NCBI GenBank assembly: GCA_054601695.1
Contig: BAAHQB010000012.1
Span: 1,364,001-1,428,000, forward strand
DNA: 64,000 nt
From: Amorphochlora amoebiformis
Lineage: Eukaryota; Cercozoa; Chlorarachniophyceae
Reading direction: 5' to 3'
Positions 31,298 to 51,870 of this stretch are shown in pieces (position 1 is the stretch's first letter; each line of letters opens with the position of its first letter). Under the pieces are notes generated by a model. That model was not told where the DNA came from, did no database searches, and worked only from the letters and a program-made list of their open reading frames with translations. A program made the position numbers and the translations under genes.

Positions 31298-32354
31298 ATG
31301 GATATCTATATTGAGATTTACATTAGACCCTTTAATAATAGAATCAAACCGCCTAATTTCACCCTTACAGTTTCATTTTGGCCTCGACGATTCGGAGTGG
31401 GCTCCATCGAACCTCCGTCGCGCCAGGGAAACATTGAACCCGTCCCCCAAGGTAAATTGTGCGAAGAAAAATACCACATAAAACTTTTTCCAACTTCCAC
31501 TTCGAATTTTCGTGTTGAAATCGTTCGAACCCAACAATCCAATCTGATCCTTTGACACTTACCAGAATTTTTGAAATCCGGTTCGAGAAGACCGACTCCA
31601 AGCCCCTTACGACCGCTCATAGCTTCAAATAGTCCAGCATTTACTGACAAAATGTGTTTATTTCCAATGGACGGCTACCAGCAGATGCTTATCCCCCCAA
31701 GCGAGAGGGTTGGACCTTACAAACCAGATCCCACCTAACCATTACCGGCCTGTATGCAAGCCAACCTTTTCCCTCTTTATTCCCTTCTAAACCTGTGACA
31801 ATTCAAGTTTGGATTCTTGTCTTCAAGTCTCATTTTATTCTGGCTGGAATACAGGGGATAATCTATTTCACCGAAAATTTGCTCACAATCAGGCGAGAAG
31901 ATGGGCTCTCGGCATGAAAATCGTATTGTCCATCCACATTGTCGTAATCACTGGATTCTTTCTCTCGGCCCTCTACATAGGTGCTACACATCTATTTGAA
32001 TATATCGCATTAAAATGAAAACATTTGTAATAATATACACAGTAAATAAGTATACCCAAAAATAGCTACCCTAACATCATCAAACCTCTTTCAACACCTC
32101 AGAGCCCAACCAAACACAAAATTCTAACCCTTACCCGACCCAAACAGATCCAAATCTCACCGCTGACCTAGCACCAACCTAAACCCTAGCTCCAATCCTA
32201 ACCCAGCCTAACCCTGACCCAGCCTAACCCTAACCCAGCCTAACCCTAACCTAGCCTAACCGTAACATCAGATGCCGTAGTGGATCTTCTAGGCGCATTA
32301 ATCGGTTACATGTCTATTCGAAACCCCAGGGGTTACAACTTTCAGCAGGTCCTT

Positions 32355-32395
<41 letters not shown>

Positions 32396-32523
32396 TTATT
32401 ATATAACATAAAATAATGCTTCATACCTTCAATGCATATTATACATATTCTATGTACATTACACATATAAAATATGTATGTACATTTGTATTTATATACA
32501 CATATGTACACATAAAAATATTT

Positions 32524-32567
<44 letters not shown>

Positions 32568-32592
32568 ATATGTATTTACATGCACACACATA

Positions 32593-32654
<62 letters not shown>

Positions 32655-33281
32655 ATAGTATATACATATATATATATATATAGAAATATATGTACATATA
32701 GAAATATATAATATCATTCAGGTATTATGCTACTCGATCTACCTAGGAATGGATAGCTTCTGGTCCGTAATTCGCACCGTTCTCTTCTTCCTAGGCCTTT
32801 CGAGAACACAGGTATACTTCTCCCGACCCAAAGCTCACCCTTTCCCCAAACTCACTTCCTCCCCTCCACCTCTCCCCTTGCTCTCTCCTCTCTCTCCTCT
32901 CTCTCCCCTCTCTCTCCTCTCTCTCCCCTCTCTCTCCTCTCTCTCCTCTCTTCTGTTTCTCTCTCCTTTCTTCTGTCTTGTATCTCCTCTCTCTGTTTTC
33001 TCTACTCTTATTTCCAGACCCCTCTGGTGGCATGGCAGTACCATATATACGTTGCAACCATCACGTCCTCGGGGGTGTTTTACATGTTTGGATCGGTAAT
33101 ATGCTTTGGACTCTTTTGTATTGGTTGATATATATGGTTTAGACTTTTTTTTTATTTGTATTTTGAAAGAGAGATGTATTTTGTCTGTGAGCGTACACGT
33201 GTTATTCGATGTCTGTAGATATACATTACATGTGAATATAAGTAAGATATATGTATATGTGTTGTATATATACATGTATAC

Positions 33282-33343
<62 letters not shown>

Positions 33344-33412
33344 ATATATATAGATATGTTTAATATATATTTCTATTTATGACGGCATAGACTCAGTGCA
33401 GTAGTTTTACAA

Positions 33413-33444
<32 letters not shown>

Positions 33445-33486
33445 TATATATATACATATATACATATATACACATATATATATATC

Positions 33487-33529
<43 letters not shown>

Positions 33530-33759
33530 AGATATTATCTTTCATATATATATATACACACGTATATATGTAATATATATATATATATATAATATTGTGT
33601 TAATATATATATATATATATATATAAATATATATTTATATATAAATAAATATACAGAATATGATGTTCAAATCAGGTAGTAACCTGGAAGTTGTATCGAG
33701 AGCTCCGCGCAATATTTGCACGTCTAATGGACGAAGCACCCCCCATCCACGTTGGCCAG

Positions 33760-33813
<54 letters not shown>

Positions 33814-33819
33814 CATTTA

Positions 33820-33852
<33 letters not shown>

Positions 33853-33912
33853 ATGAATATGAAAATATATGTATATGCATGTGTGCGTACATATATATAA
33901 TTTGCAATGTAA

Positions 33913-33962
<50 letters not shown>

Positions 33963-34042
33963 TATATATATGCATATTTATAGATGGATATTATATATAT
34001 ATATACATAATATTATGTAATGTATATATTCTTATTTAGATA

Positions 34043-34075
<33 letters not shown>

Positions 34076-34107
34076 GCATGTATATATATATATATATATT
34101 ATGTATA

Positions 34108-34194
<87 letters not shown>

Positions 34195-34396
34195 GTAATT
34201 TATGTATGTACTTGTAAATGTATGAAGATACGTACACACATGTAAATATGAGTACATATTTCTGATACATACACATCTAATCCATATACATCTAATACAT
34301 ATACATCTACACTTAAATATGTAAATTATATCTACCGCGAACGTAGTATAATATATATATGTATGTATATGTATATGTATGCATATAAATGTAAAT

Positions 34397-34459
<63 letters not shown>

Positions 34460-34854
34460 ACACATATGATGATAAATACATACACAACATACAAATCATA
34501 ACATACAATATCTGTACGCAGGCCGCATTTGTTCCGCAGAATGGAGAGCCTAGATATAGCGTAGCACCCCATCCTAATCCTAATCCGAATCTAACCGTAA
34601 CCCAACTGGGAGTCAATTTCTCCTAAGACATGCTGAATAATCTGATCCTAACCCGAAATCTATTCTTAAATCTCATCTTTACCCAACCCAAGCTCAAGTT
34701 AAACTCATGTTTACCGTAGCCTGTTCCAGTCAACGAAAATAGCGATGGCGTTGCTCGTACGGTAGTTTATATGTATATGAAGATATGCTTATTATGAATT
34801 AAATATGTAATATGTGTACATATTTTTACATGTGTAAATATTCTTAGTGTTTAC

Positions 34855-34897
<43 letters not shown>

Positions 34898-35085
34898 GAC
34901 CTGTCTATATTATCTAATGTAAGTATAAATAATGTTTACATCTATATAATATATATGTATATGTAGAGAAATATTATGTATATACATATATGTATATATT
35001 TATAAATATATATATATATATATATATGTGTATATATATATATGTAAAACTTAAAAATGTGTGAAAATATTTAATTACAGATGTA

Positions 35086-35126
<41 letters not shown>

Positions 35127-35171
35127 GTAAATACATATACATTTAAATACATACATATATATATATGTATA

Positions 35172-35213
<42 letters not shown>

Positions 35214-35322
35214 GCTCTATTGTTCATCGTCATACATTTATATATATAAAAGCAAATATATGTAAATATGCATACATTTACATACATATACTAAACATAT
35301 ATACGTTATATACATATATATA

Positions 35323-35369
<47 letters not shown>

Positions 35370-35788
35370 ACATATTTGTATACGTACATATATACATATA
35401 TATATATATGTATATGCACATATATATATTATATATATATATATATATATACACATGTTTTATATATACAATATACATAATATGCTTTAACATGTCGAAT
35501 AGATGAGAAGAAACAGTAAAATTACATAAACTAGCAAACACACTTTCAATAACACTACACTAAACCCATAAGGGAGCTGGAATTAGGGATAGAGATGGAT
35601 TTCAAGCATTTTCTGGGAAGAAGTATTCACTACGATAGTGGTAAACCTAATCCTCTCCAGCCCTAATAACCCTGATTTTAGCCTCCCTAACCTCTAACTG
35701 GTTCCATTTATACATTTATACATATATATATATATATATATATTGTGTGTGTATATATATATTAAATATACATATTTATATATATGAG

Positions 35789-35830
<42 letters not shown>

Positions 35831-35885
35831 GAATATATATGTGTTTATATGTATATGTGTATATATTGTGTGTATGTGTATGTGT

Positions 35886-35921
<36 letters not shown>

Positions 35922-36126
35922 ATATATAATATCTATTTGTATACCAGAAGAACCGAAAAACTGGGAAAACACAAGCCTACTAGTAAGTGAGACAACCTTT
36001 TTCCTTAAAGTGCACATGTAATGTATGCTAGAGAAGAAAAGCACACACATAATGTGAGCGACGGTCGCCAGCTTAATTATAATCTGCTGCAATTTTCTAA
36101 ATTCACAGAAAACGAAAAAGATGTAA
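31298..36126 (+). CDS. Four-helix membrane protein of unknown family, 12 exons, 301 aa
   Basis: Exons: 31298-31451, 31566-31708, 31893-31980, 32272-32348, 32722-32811, 33018-33095, 33676-33759, 34522-34560, 34730-34761, 35573-35640, 35948-35982, 36109-36126. GT-AG splices and phases close (906 nt, TAA). The start is the least certain point: an acceptor-like CTTACAG before 31372 could mean a different first exon. The N-terminal about 100 aa are Pro/Ser-rich and hydrophilic. Four hydrophobic segments follow: [20 protein letters not shown] (about 108-127), a short [36 protein letters not shown] (about 156-175) and [18 protein letters not shown]. Arg/Pro-rich loops such as [12 protein letters not shown] lie between them, and the C-terminal about 85 aa are hydrophilic. 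This is a clear polytopic membrane protein. I cannot assign a function. The last exon encodes only KTKKM, a possible basic C-terminal sorting signal. Confidence 0.8.
32100..32268 (+). repeat. Degenerate CCTAACC repeats in an intron of the four-helix gene
   Basis: CCTAACCC/CCCAGCCTAA units immediately precede the acceptor CGTAACATCAG of exon 4, supplying its pyrimidine-rich, CTAAC-containing 3' intron end. Confidence 0.7.
32869..33000 (+). repeat. CT-rich tract in intron 5 of the four-helix gene
   Basis: CTCTCTCCTCTCTCCCCTCT-type sequence upstream of exon 6. Here the pyrimidine strand is the sense strand. Confidence 0.85.
34561..34729 (+). repeat. Complete 169-nt intron made of CCTAA repeats and one core element
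   Basis: The intron between exons 8 and 9 of the four-helix gene begins GTAGCACCCCATCCTAATCC and ends GCCTGTTCCAG. It contains one sense-oriented core copy (34611-34660) between degenerate CCTAA units. No (TA)n is present, so this is the shortest intron here built only from the element. Confidence 0.85.
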
Positions 36127-37331
36127 TTTCACAATTCTTTTTTCCTTTTGTGAAACTTTCCAATTTTTTTCCATGTTTTTATCCTCAGTTTCTAGTCACT
36201 GAATCTTGTGTTTATTGGGTTCAGAGGCCTCAACTTTTTATTGCAATTGGTCCAGGCCGGGCTACGTACCTCTATAACTAGTCAGTAGCTGTCATGTGAC
36301 ATCTATATTCTCCCAGTGAGTAATACTGGTTGGTTAGGGCCTGCATGCTGAACTGTCCAAATTAATGTCTGTGAACTGATTATCGATCGAGCTTCGACGT
36401 AAATTGTGAATTATCAATTGTAGATTGCGGGTCTAAAATATTAGATATTTTTGTCTAGTTTGTATATAAGCTCTAAAAGCTGATACTAGGATAAGGTATC
36501 ATGATATACTAGCTAGACTAGATCTAGTAGATATAAGACTAGTAAGATATCATGATATAAGATCTCAAGGATCTATTTCATGATATAACTAGTATAAGTA
36601 CTAGAAGTAGTATAAATATATTATTTTTATACAAAAAAACAATAGCATACTTTCTACTCTCTAGACTCTAGAGACACTAGCTCTAGTAGCTATCGGCCTA
36701 TGCTAGCTATCATCTACTAGATCTAGCTACTAGTACTAGCTAGCTAGAGCTAGTGTCTAGATCACTTATAATCTATTATTCAGATTATCTCCTACTACAC
36801 GCAACTGGTTATAGTGGTTCTGTAACTTCTTGACACCTAAGACTCTAGTGACTAGCTTGAGTATACAATGATAAATGCTATATAGCGCAGGACTAACTAG
36901 CCTATATATAGCTGTCCTTACCCAAGTCTAGAAGTTCTAGAAGTTACCGTGCGGTGGTTCTGAGTAATTACAACTAGAATCTAGGAATTACTAGAATTAG
37001 CACATTCAATTCTAAAATTATTACGATCATCATGATGCAGTCAGACAGTGTAGTTTTCTATCTACTATATCTACTAGATCTACTAGATCAACTAGATCTA
37101 GTCTATATAATCTAGATAATATTCTAGAATATTACACTGATATTCAATTGCTTTCTCCAGTTTCTAGCTTTATCTAATTATCTCTAGTATCTAGATTATA
37201 TCTTATATACTAGATGATATTCACGGATTTACACTTATCTAGTTATTAGTAACTTATTACCAGAAAGTTACACGGTAGCAGTAAATCAAGTTGAAAACTC
37301 TGGATACTATTGATGTTTACCGACTTAATAA
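36127..37331. other. Convergent intergenic region, CTAG-rich island
   Basis: Lies between the TAA of the four-helix gene and the TGA of STN1. From about 36450 to 37260 the DNA carries about 40 CTAG tetramers in about 800 bp (TCTAGA, ACTAGT, GCTAGC), far above the roughly one per 300 bp expected at this base composition. No frame, tRNA or transposon is recognisable. A terminator, insulator or degenerate repeat role is inference. Confidence 0.7.
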
Positions 37332-42225
<4,894 letters not shown>

Positions 42226-42298
42226 TTTTCACACTGTCCCGGCAATGTCCCATCCGTCGCTTCGTGACTATGACATACCAGAGTGACAATCTTGGTGA
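42226..42298. promoter_or_regulatory. 73-bp divergent promoter, STN1 / small membrane-anchored protein
   Basis: This is all the DNA between the STN1 ATG (42225, minus) and the ATG at 42299 (plus). The plus ATG is directly preceded by an in-frame TGA, which argues against a longer N-terminus within that exon. Confidence 0.5.
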
Positions 42299-42865
42299 AT
42301 GCCCTCCATCAAGGTACTCCTTTCTACCTCTCCATTTTCACCCCTCCATTTTCACCCCATCCTCAAAATACCCCCGAGATGTATTTCTCAAATCTCTCCC
42401 CCCCCTTAATACCTTGTTGCTCTACTCTTCAGCTTGAAGTCGCCTCGATTTTTGCGGCAGGGGTAGCATCCGGGGTTGCTATCAGCGCACTTTTATTCAA
42501 ATTTTCCGCTCAGGTACCCTCTCCTTTCTCTTGGGGGTTACAAGGGCTGCTACGAAGTTAAAAAAAAAAATCATTTTAAGAGTGGATGCTTCGATTCGGA
42601 TAGAGGATAGACGAGAGGAAGGATGTAAGGAGGAAAAAAAGAGAAAGGAGGAAAGGAGATTAAGATAGAGGGAAAGCGGAGATGGAGAGACCAGAAGAAG
42701 AGTGAAGAGAGGGGAAATGTGGAAATAATATGAATTTTTTAACTTCAGGGCTTGTTTACGGGTTTTGGAAAGCATTCCACTGTATGTCTATTACATGTTT
42801 TCACTCGCACATATTTATGGAATACAATATTGTATACATGTTTATTAGCACTTCACAAATATAAT

Positions 42866-42933
<68 letters not shown>

Positions 42934-42986
42934 AGGTGTGTGTGTGTGTGTACGTGCATTTTATAAATATATTACATATACACCAT

Positions 42987-43074
<88 letters not shown>

Positions 43075-43349
43075 ATATAATATATATGTATAATATAGAT
43101 GTATACACATACGTAATCTTTATATGTATATTTACATATATAAATCTTATGTATAGAATACATTTTGCATAATATTACTTATATTTGTAAATAACAGTTT
43201 GTAAATATCTATGTGAAAATCATTTTGTAAACATCTGTGTGAAAATTTTTGAAAATATCTATGTGAAATTTCTGAAGATATATACATGTATATATACAAA
43301 TTTTTAATCATGTGTATAGAGATTGTATTTATATTTTTTTACATATGTT

Positions 43350-43385
<36 letters not shown>

Positions 43386-43403
43386 TGCATATATACATGT
43401 ATA

Positions 43404-43466
<63 letters not shown>

Positions 43467-43484
43467 GTATTTTTATGTATATAT

Positions 43485-43517
<33 letters not shown>

Positions 43518-43643
43518 GATATGCAATTGCATATTTACATATATATATATATATATATATATATTAATTTCAGGACTCGAAATGGATAAAGAGGGCCCTT
43601 GATTCCGACCCTCCAGCTGAAAATGACTTTTGGGTGGAGGTGT

Positions 43644-43700
<57 letters not shown>

Positions 43701-43757
43701 TTAAAATTGATATATGCGCGCATTATGTATACTTCTATCATATTAGGATGTATGCGC

Positions 43758-43801
<44 letters not shown>

Positions 43802-43942
43802 GTACGTATATGCATATATATATAAAATATCTTTACATTTATATATATATATATATATATATATATGATAGTATACACTATATATATATGTATATATATA
43901 TATATTATTGTTATATATATACATATGTATATTGCATGTGCT

Positions 43943-44036
<94 letters not shown>

Positions 44037-44124
44037 CACACGTATGTATTTATAAACTTATTTTGTATATATACATATATAAATGTATATATATATATAT
44101 ACATATATACATATATATATGTAT

Positions 44125-44170
<46 letters not shown>

Positions 44171-45580
44171 ATATGTAATATATATCATCCTCTCGTTCGT
44201 TTTTGCACCCATGTAAACATAATAACAATCACATTTTCCCAACCCGAGCCCCAACCCGATCGATAACAATAACCCTAACGCCACATCTAAATTCATCCTA
44301 ACACTAAACCTTACCCTAACCCAAGTTGAGTCAACGGTCCTCGGACTAACACACTCTAAATAATCTGATCCCAACCCAAGTTCACTAACCCTAACCCTAA
44401 GGTATACAAAGAACCCCGTCACTTTCCGGAGATGGACAATAAGTAAATATAATCGAAATCTAACCCTAACTATCCAACAATCTAACCCTGACCCAATAGC
44501 TTAGCTTAAGCCTAAGCTTAAAGCTAAGCTTAAGGCTAACACTAAGCCTAAGGCTAACACCTAACCCCAGCCCTAAGCCTAAGCCTAAGCCTAAGCATAA
44601 GTATAAGTCTAAGCCTAAGCCTAAGCCTGGGCCTAAGCCTAAGCCTAAGGCTAAGGATAACACTAAGCCTAAGAGTAAAGCCTAAGCCTAAGCCTAACTC
44701 TAAGCCTAAGCCTAAGCATAAGCCTAAGCCTAAGCATAAGCCTAAGCCTAAGTCTAAGCCTAAGCCTATGCCTAAGCCTGAGCCTAATTCTAAGCCTAAG
44801 CCTAATCCTAAGCCTAAGCCTAAGCCTAAGCCTAAGCCTAAGCCTAGGCCTAAGCCTAAGCCCAAGCCTCGCACTAAGCCTAAGCCTAAGCCTAACCTAA
44901 GTCTAAGCCTAACTGTAAGCCTAAACCTAAGCCTAAGCCTAACTCTAAGCCCAAGCCTAAGCCTAAGGCTAAGGCTGACACTAAGCCTAAGCCTAAGCCT
45001 AAGCCTAAGCCTAAGCCTAACTCTAAGCATAACCTTAAGCCCAAGCATAAGCCTAAGCATAAGCCTAAGCCTAAGCCTAGCACTAAGGCTAAGGCTAAGG
45101 CTAAGCCTAAGCCTAAGACTAAGCCTAACTCTAAGCCTAAGCCTAAGCCTAACTCTAAGCCTAAGCCTAAGCCTAACTCTAAGCCTAAACATAGCCCTAA
45201 CCCTAAGCCTAAGCCTAACCCTAAGGCTAAGGCTAACACTAAGCCTAAGCCTAAGCCTAAGCCTAAGCCTACTAAGCCTAAGCCTAAGCCTAAAGCTAAC
45301 TCTAAGCCTAAGCTTAAGCCTAAGCCTAACTCTAAGCCTAAGCCTAACTCTAAGCCTAAGCCTAACTCTAAGCCTAAGCCTAACCTAAGCCTAGGCCTAA
45401 GCTAAGAGTAAGGGTGAGGGTGGTGTAATTAGGTACTGTCGAGTGATTCGATTTCGGTTTCCTCCTGGGGATAAAACGCTGTATCATCGGTTTGTTTCGT
45501 TGTGTATGATGTTTTTGTGTGGATGTATGGTTTGAATATATATATATATATATATGTGTGTGTTTATATATTTATTGTAA

Positions 45581-45614
<34 letters not shown>

Positions 45615-45867
45615 TTGTATATGTAGATATGAATATAAAATACATATGTATATCTATGTACAAAAATATGTGATATATACATACATATATGTGTATATGT
45701 ATGTATATATGTATATGTATGTATATATATAAATATATATATATATATGTGTGTATAGTGTATTTGTGGCGTATGTATGTTCCTTGAAAAATATATATAT
45801 ATCTGTGTATGTGTATATGTGTGTATATATGTATATAAGAGTGATTACACATAGAATTTATGAATCT

Positions 45868-45912
<45 letters not shown>

Positions 45913-46111
45913 GTAATATATATGTGTATATCACACACGTATATATGTATGTACATATATACATATATGTGTATACATAGGTATATAAACATATTTATAT
46001 TACATATATTATTTATGTTTGCTGACATCGAACAATACCTTTACATATACTTTTATATACATACATATGTACATATATATATATATATATAATATTATAT
46101 ATATATATATT

Positions 46112-46144
<33 letters not shown>

Positions 46145-47093
46145 GTATATTATATATATATTGCATAAATTATATAATATATATACACATATATATATAT
46201 ATATATATATAATATAATAAGACACCGAGTCGACTCGTTTTTTGTGTTCTTTAGCTCCACAAAATGCAGGTTTAAGATGTGTATATATGTGTATGTGTAT
46301 TATGTGTATGTGTATTACATGTATACATATGTATAATATAATATAATATAATATATAAAAAAGGGGCATTATTTAGAGAGAGAGAGAGAGAGAGATAAAA
46401 AAAGTGAGAGAGTAAAAGAGAGAAAAGAGACGAAAAGGAGACAGGATTAGAGGCAGAGAATAAAAGAGTGAGAGATTACGAGGACGGCTGGAGAACGAGA
46501 GAGAGAATGGGAAGGAGGGGGAGAGAAACGTAGAGAGAGATATATTGACTTAGAGGAAAGATGTTAGATTCATGTATAGGAGAGAGAGAGAGAAGGGATG
46601 GAGTGAGATACGGGGAAGAGAGGAGAGAGATAGAAAAGAGAGAATGAGGAATATGATAGAAAAAGAGGAACATGATAAGTAAGGATATGATACGAAAAGT
46701 GTAAGAAAATGTATGTGTATAAACATCTCTATATATCCAGGAATGAAATCCTCGGAAAGCCAGCTACATCCTTGGGTCTTGGCCCTAACCCTAACCCTAA
46801 CCCTAACCCTAATAAACCCTAATCCTACTGCTAACGTAACGGTACGTTATCTCGCACCTCTGTCGTGTTAATTAAAATTGAATTCTTTGTTATATCCGTG
46901 TGAGTATTATGTATATTTCTAATCCTTTGCGCTGGGGTCTAGGGATTGTTTTCATTTTGTCCATTCATCTGTATCATATGAATAAATATCTATATATGTA
47001 TATGTGTGTGTATATAAGCATGTGTGTAGATGTAAATTTAATATGTATGTATTTTACGTGCATATACGTATATACACACACATATATATATAT

Positions 47094-47124
<31 letters not shown>

Positions 47125-47158
47125 TACAACTGACTAAATATGTAATACACACACACAC

Positions 47159-47195
<37 letters not shown>

Positions 47196-47578
47196 TATAA
47201 TATACATATTTATGTATATATATGTATATAAATAAATAAATATATATATATATATATATATATTTTAATGTACAAATATATATATATATATATATATATA
47301 ATTACAAACCTATATGTATATATCCCAGAGGTGACAAAGGGTAGTGCTGCAGGGGCCTGCTACTGCATGAAAGTACATAACCGTAACCCTTGTATTGATG
47401 TATCTGATACAGATACATAAAAATACATATTGATATATGTCACGATACATAAAAATGCATATGCATGTATATATGTAAAAATGCAAAGATATTATATATA
47501 CATATATGTACATATATATATATATATATCTATATATGTATATATATATATGTATTTATGTATGCATGTATATAAACG

Positions 47579-47624
<46 letters not shown>

Positions 47625-48161
47625 TATTTTTTTTTTTAATGTCGCATGTGTATTTGTTTATAATATATATATCTAAATATGTTATGTATATATATATATA
47701 TTCATATACGTATATATATAGAATTTATAAATAGATATATCTTACATATATATATATATATATATAAATATAATATACATACAAATATTATATTATGTAT
47801 GTGTATATATGTAGATATATATATATGTATACCTATATATATATATATATATATACATATGTATATATGTATGCATAAACGTACATATGTATATATATGT
47901 ATATATATTTATATGTGTATTTTTATATATTTACACGTATGCACACATATGTATACATATGTATATATATGTTTTTTCAGCCGATTATTCACAAGATATC
48001 AAACATTGGCTCCGGGTAGGCTACATATATTGTGTATATATATATACATATATACATATTAATAGATTATTCCATAATTATATTTAATATACATGTATCT
48101 TTAATATATGTATAAACATGTTTTCAGTTTGAAATATATTTATATATGTATATATACATAC

Positions 48162-48193
<32 letters not shown>

Positions 48194-49242
48194 TGTGTCT
48201 GTATAAGTATCAATACGTTGTATATATATATATATATATTATATATACATATGTATATATACACACATATATATATACATGCATATTCGTATATATATAT
48301 ATATATTCTGTATATATATATATATATATATATACATGTGTACATAAGTGTATTCTGTATATATACATACACATATATACATACATATATATATATATTA
48401 TATGTGTATTTGTGTATACATGTATGCATGCATCATTAGGTTTTAGTTTTACGTTCCTTGTACAAATGCGTACATGTATATGTAAAGTATAATATACATT
48501 AACATTTGCTCAGTATACATGTACTTATGTTTATTTACAAATTATATATGACACAAAATACATATAGATATATATTATACATATCTAAATATATTTATAT
48601 CTACATATATATATATATATATATATATACATACATACACGTATCATATGATACATATATACAACGTATCTCGACAGCTGGATGCATGGACTCGACATCG
48701 AAATTAAGCAAACCGTAACCCTAACCCTAATTCTCACTAACCAAACCCTAATCCTAATCCTAACCGACCCTAATCCTAACCCTAGCCCTAACCGTTCGCT
48801 CCTCGCATAACAGCCCCACGTAGTCGCGGAGTCAATGGCTCCATGGCTTTTAGGAACCGAATCACGCTTCTGTGGAATATCCTATCAGTAACGCCGATGA
48901 ATTACAGCGAAGGCCAAAGCCGCAGAGACATGCTGAATAATCTGATCCTAGCTCTGCCCAAACCCTTATCCTAATCGCTCCTAAGCCTAGCCCTAACCGG
49001 TTGTTGCTCGCAGCATAACAGCCCAACTTAGTGGCGGAGTCAATGGCTTTTTGGGGTGAGATTTGATGAATAATCTGATACTAACCCTAAGGATACGGAG
49101 GAGTATACTAACCCTCCACTTCCTGAGTCTAAGAACCTGAAGGTAGATTCAAATATTTATTCATGTAGGTTTGAATGGGATATAAATTATATATATGTTT
49201 ATATATATATATGTGTGTATATATGTGTATGTATGTGTGTAA

Positions 49243-49274
<32 letters not shown>

Positions 49275-49409
49275 AGAATTTTGTACATATGTATATATAC
49301 TTCTATATATACATATATACATATATTATATATGTATACATATATACATATATACATATATATATACATATATATATACATATGCACCTATACATATATA
49401 TATGCACCT

Positions 49410-49457
<48 letters not shown>

Positions 49458-49538
49458 AAGATGTATTATATACTAAATCATATAAATATTATATACATTC
49501 TGTATATCAAAAGTAATATTCATATATACACATATTGC

Positions 49539-49577
<39 letters not shown>

Positions 49578-49751
49578 AATATATAAATATATAATATTTA
49601 TATACATATATATAAGTGTATAAATAACATCTATAAGTCTCACGAACATATGTATAGATATATTATGTATGTACATATATACATGCACTTTTGAATATGT
49701 GTGTATGTTAAAGGTTATATACGACTCGAAGACCGCCGGGGGCAAGGTCTA

Positions 49752-49783
<32 letters not shown>

Positions 49784-49940
49784 CATACATGTATATATTA
49801 TATACACATACACACACATATATTATATATATATATATCTAATCTCAATCCTGACCCTATGTCAAAACCCACTTATGAATTAACATGCATTCAATTTCCA
49901 TACATATATAAATGTGCTAGTTTAATTGCTATACTATGTT

Positions 49941-49991
<51 letters not shown>

Positions 49992-50134
49992 TGTTTACTT
50001 ATCAAAATATATACATATACATAAATACACACACACACATAAAACATATATTTCGATTGTAAATATATAGATGAACAGATATTGTGTACTTCATAGTGTC
50101 ACATCACGTCATATATGGATATGCCTTGACCTCT

Positions 50135-50168
<34 letters not shown>

Positions 50169-50260
50169 TAATTACATGTATGTGTGATCCCATCTCAGCA
50201 TAGCTAAGAGCTGGGGGCGCTCCATCTTAACCTATATATATGTGCATATATGTCAATATG

Positions 50261-50307
<47 letters not shown>

Positions 50308-50352
50308 CATTTATACAGATATGTGTGTATATGTAAATAAAAACAGTAATAT

Positions 50353-50387
<35 letters not shown>

Positions 50388-50414
50388 CACACATATATGT
50401 ATATGCATGTATGC

Positions 50415-50487
<73 letters not shown>

Positions 50488-50608
50488 TATATATATATAT
50501 ACATACACACATACATATATATTATATACGTACAAGTAATATATATATATAGATATATACATACATATACATATATACATGTATGGATATAATATATATG
50601 TACATATA

Positions 50609-50644
<36 letters not shown>

Positions 50645-50900
50645 TATACATATATATACTCATTGCACATAAATTATAGAAATCGTATATTATATACTTA
50701 CTAGTACCATAAAATACATTCTATACATGTATGTATGTAATATATGTGTATATATATTTATATATATGTATGTATATATATATATATATATATTTATACA
50801 TATGTATACTCATTGCACATAAATTATAGAAATCGTATGTTATATACTTACTAGTACCATAAAATACATTCTTATGCACACCCTCACATATATACATACA

Positions 50901-50984
<84 letters not shown>

Positions 50985-50985
50985 A

Positions 50986-51020
<35 letters not shown>

Positions 51021-51214
51021 GTATGTATATGTATACATCTATACACACACGCATACACACAGAAACATAAAAATATGTACTTACAAAGAGAGTTGTATGT
51101 ATATACCAGCGCATTCGAGTATATAAGCTTACTGTGGGAGCTGGGGAAAGTGTTGAGTGTGACTTCATGTTTCCGCGGCTTGTCATGTGTAACAAAGGTA
51201 TGAATATAAACACA

Positions 51215-51267
<53 letters not shown>

Positions 51268-51463
51268 TATTTTATATACATAATTTATACATATATTCAT
51301 AATATATATATATATATATATGTATATGCATACATACAACTTATACAAATATGAATATATACATATAATAAATTTTTATTAATATAAATTTAAAAAGCGG
51401 CATATAATACAGGGTCTACTGTCGTTGTGCAGGTTGCTGGACAGGATCCAGCCACTCTTACAC

Positions 51464-51506
<43 letters not shown>

Positions 51507-51725
51507 TATATATAAGTATACACTCTGTCTTTCCGACCATCTCCCTCGCTGTCTATCTCCCGCACTCTCTCAGTCTCTCTCTCACACTCTCTATCTCTCA
51601 TTTATGCAATATCTTCCTCTAATTCATTGTTAATATTTTTCTTGCTCTTTATCTTACTACCTGTTTTTATGTCGTATTTCTCTCTTTACATACGGACGCA
51701 TATAAATGCACACACACACAGACAC

Positions 51726-51760
<35 letters not shown>

Positions 51761-51830
51761 TATGAAGGTACCTATTGGTGGAAGGCAAAGGGATTCAAAG
51801 GCATCATCACCAATACTGCTGAGGTCATAA

Positions 51831-51870
<40 letters not shown>

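Noticed and set aside
44554-45388. Open frames of about 210 codons with Leu-Arg, Leu-Gly or Lys-Pro periodicity
   Set aside because: Translated TAAGCC hexamers in all three frames; similar frames over TTAGGG arrays (17528-18166, 21600-21950, 23824-24198, 25515-26100) were rejected for the same reason.
49084-49138. Plus-strand exon-like island after CCCTAAG with donor GTAGAT
   Set aside because: Open in phase 0 but carries a TGA in the phase required by the flanking exons of the small membrane-anchored gene.
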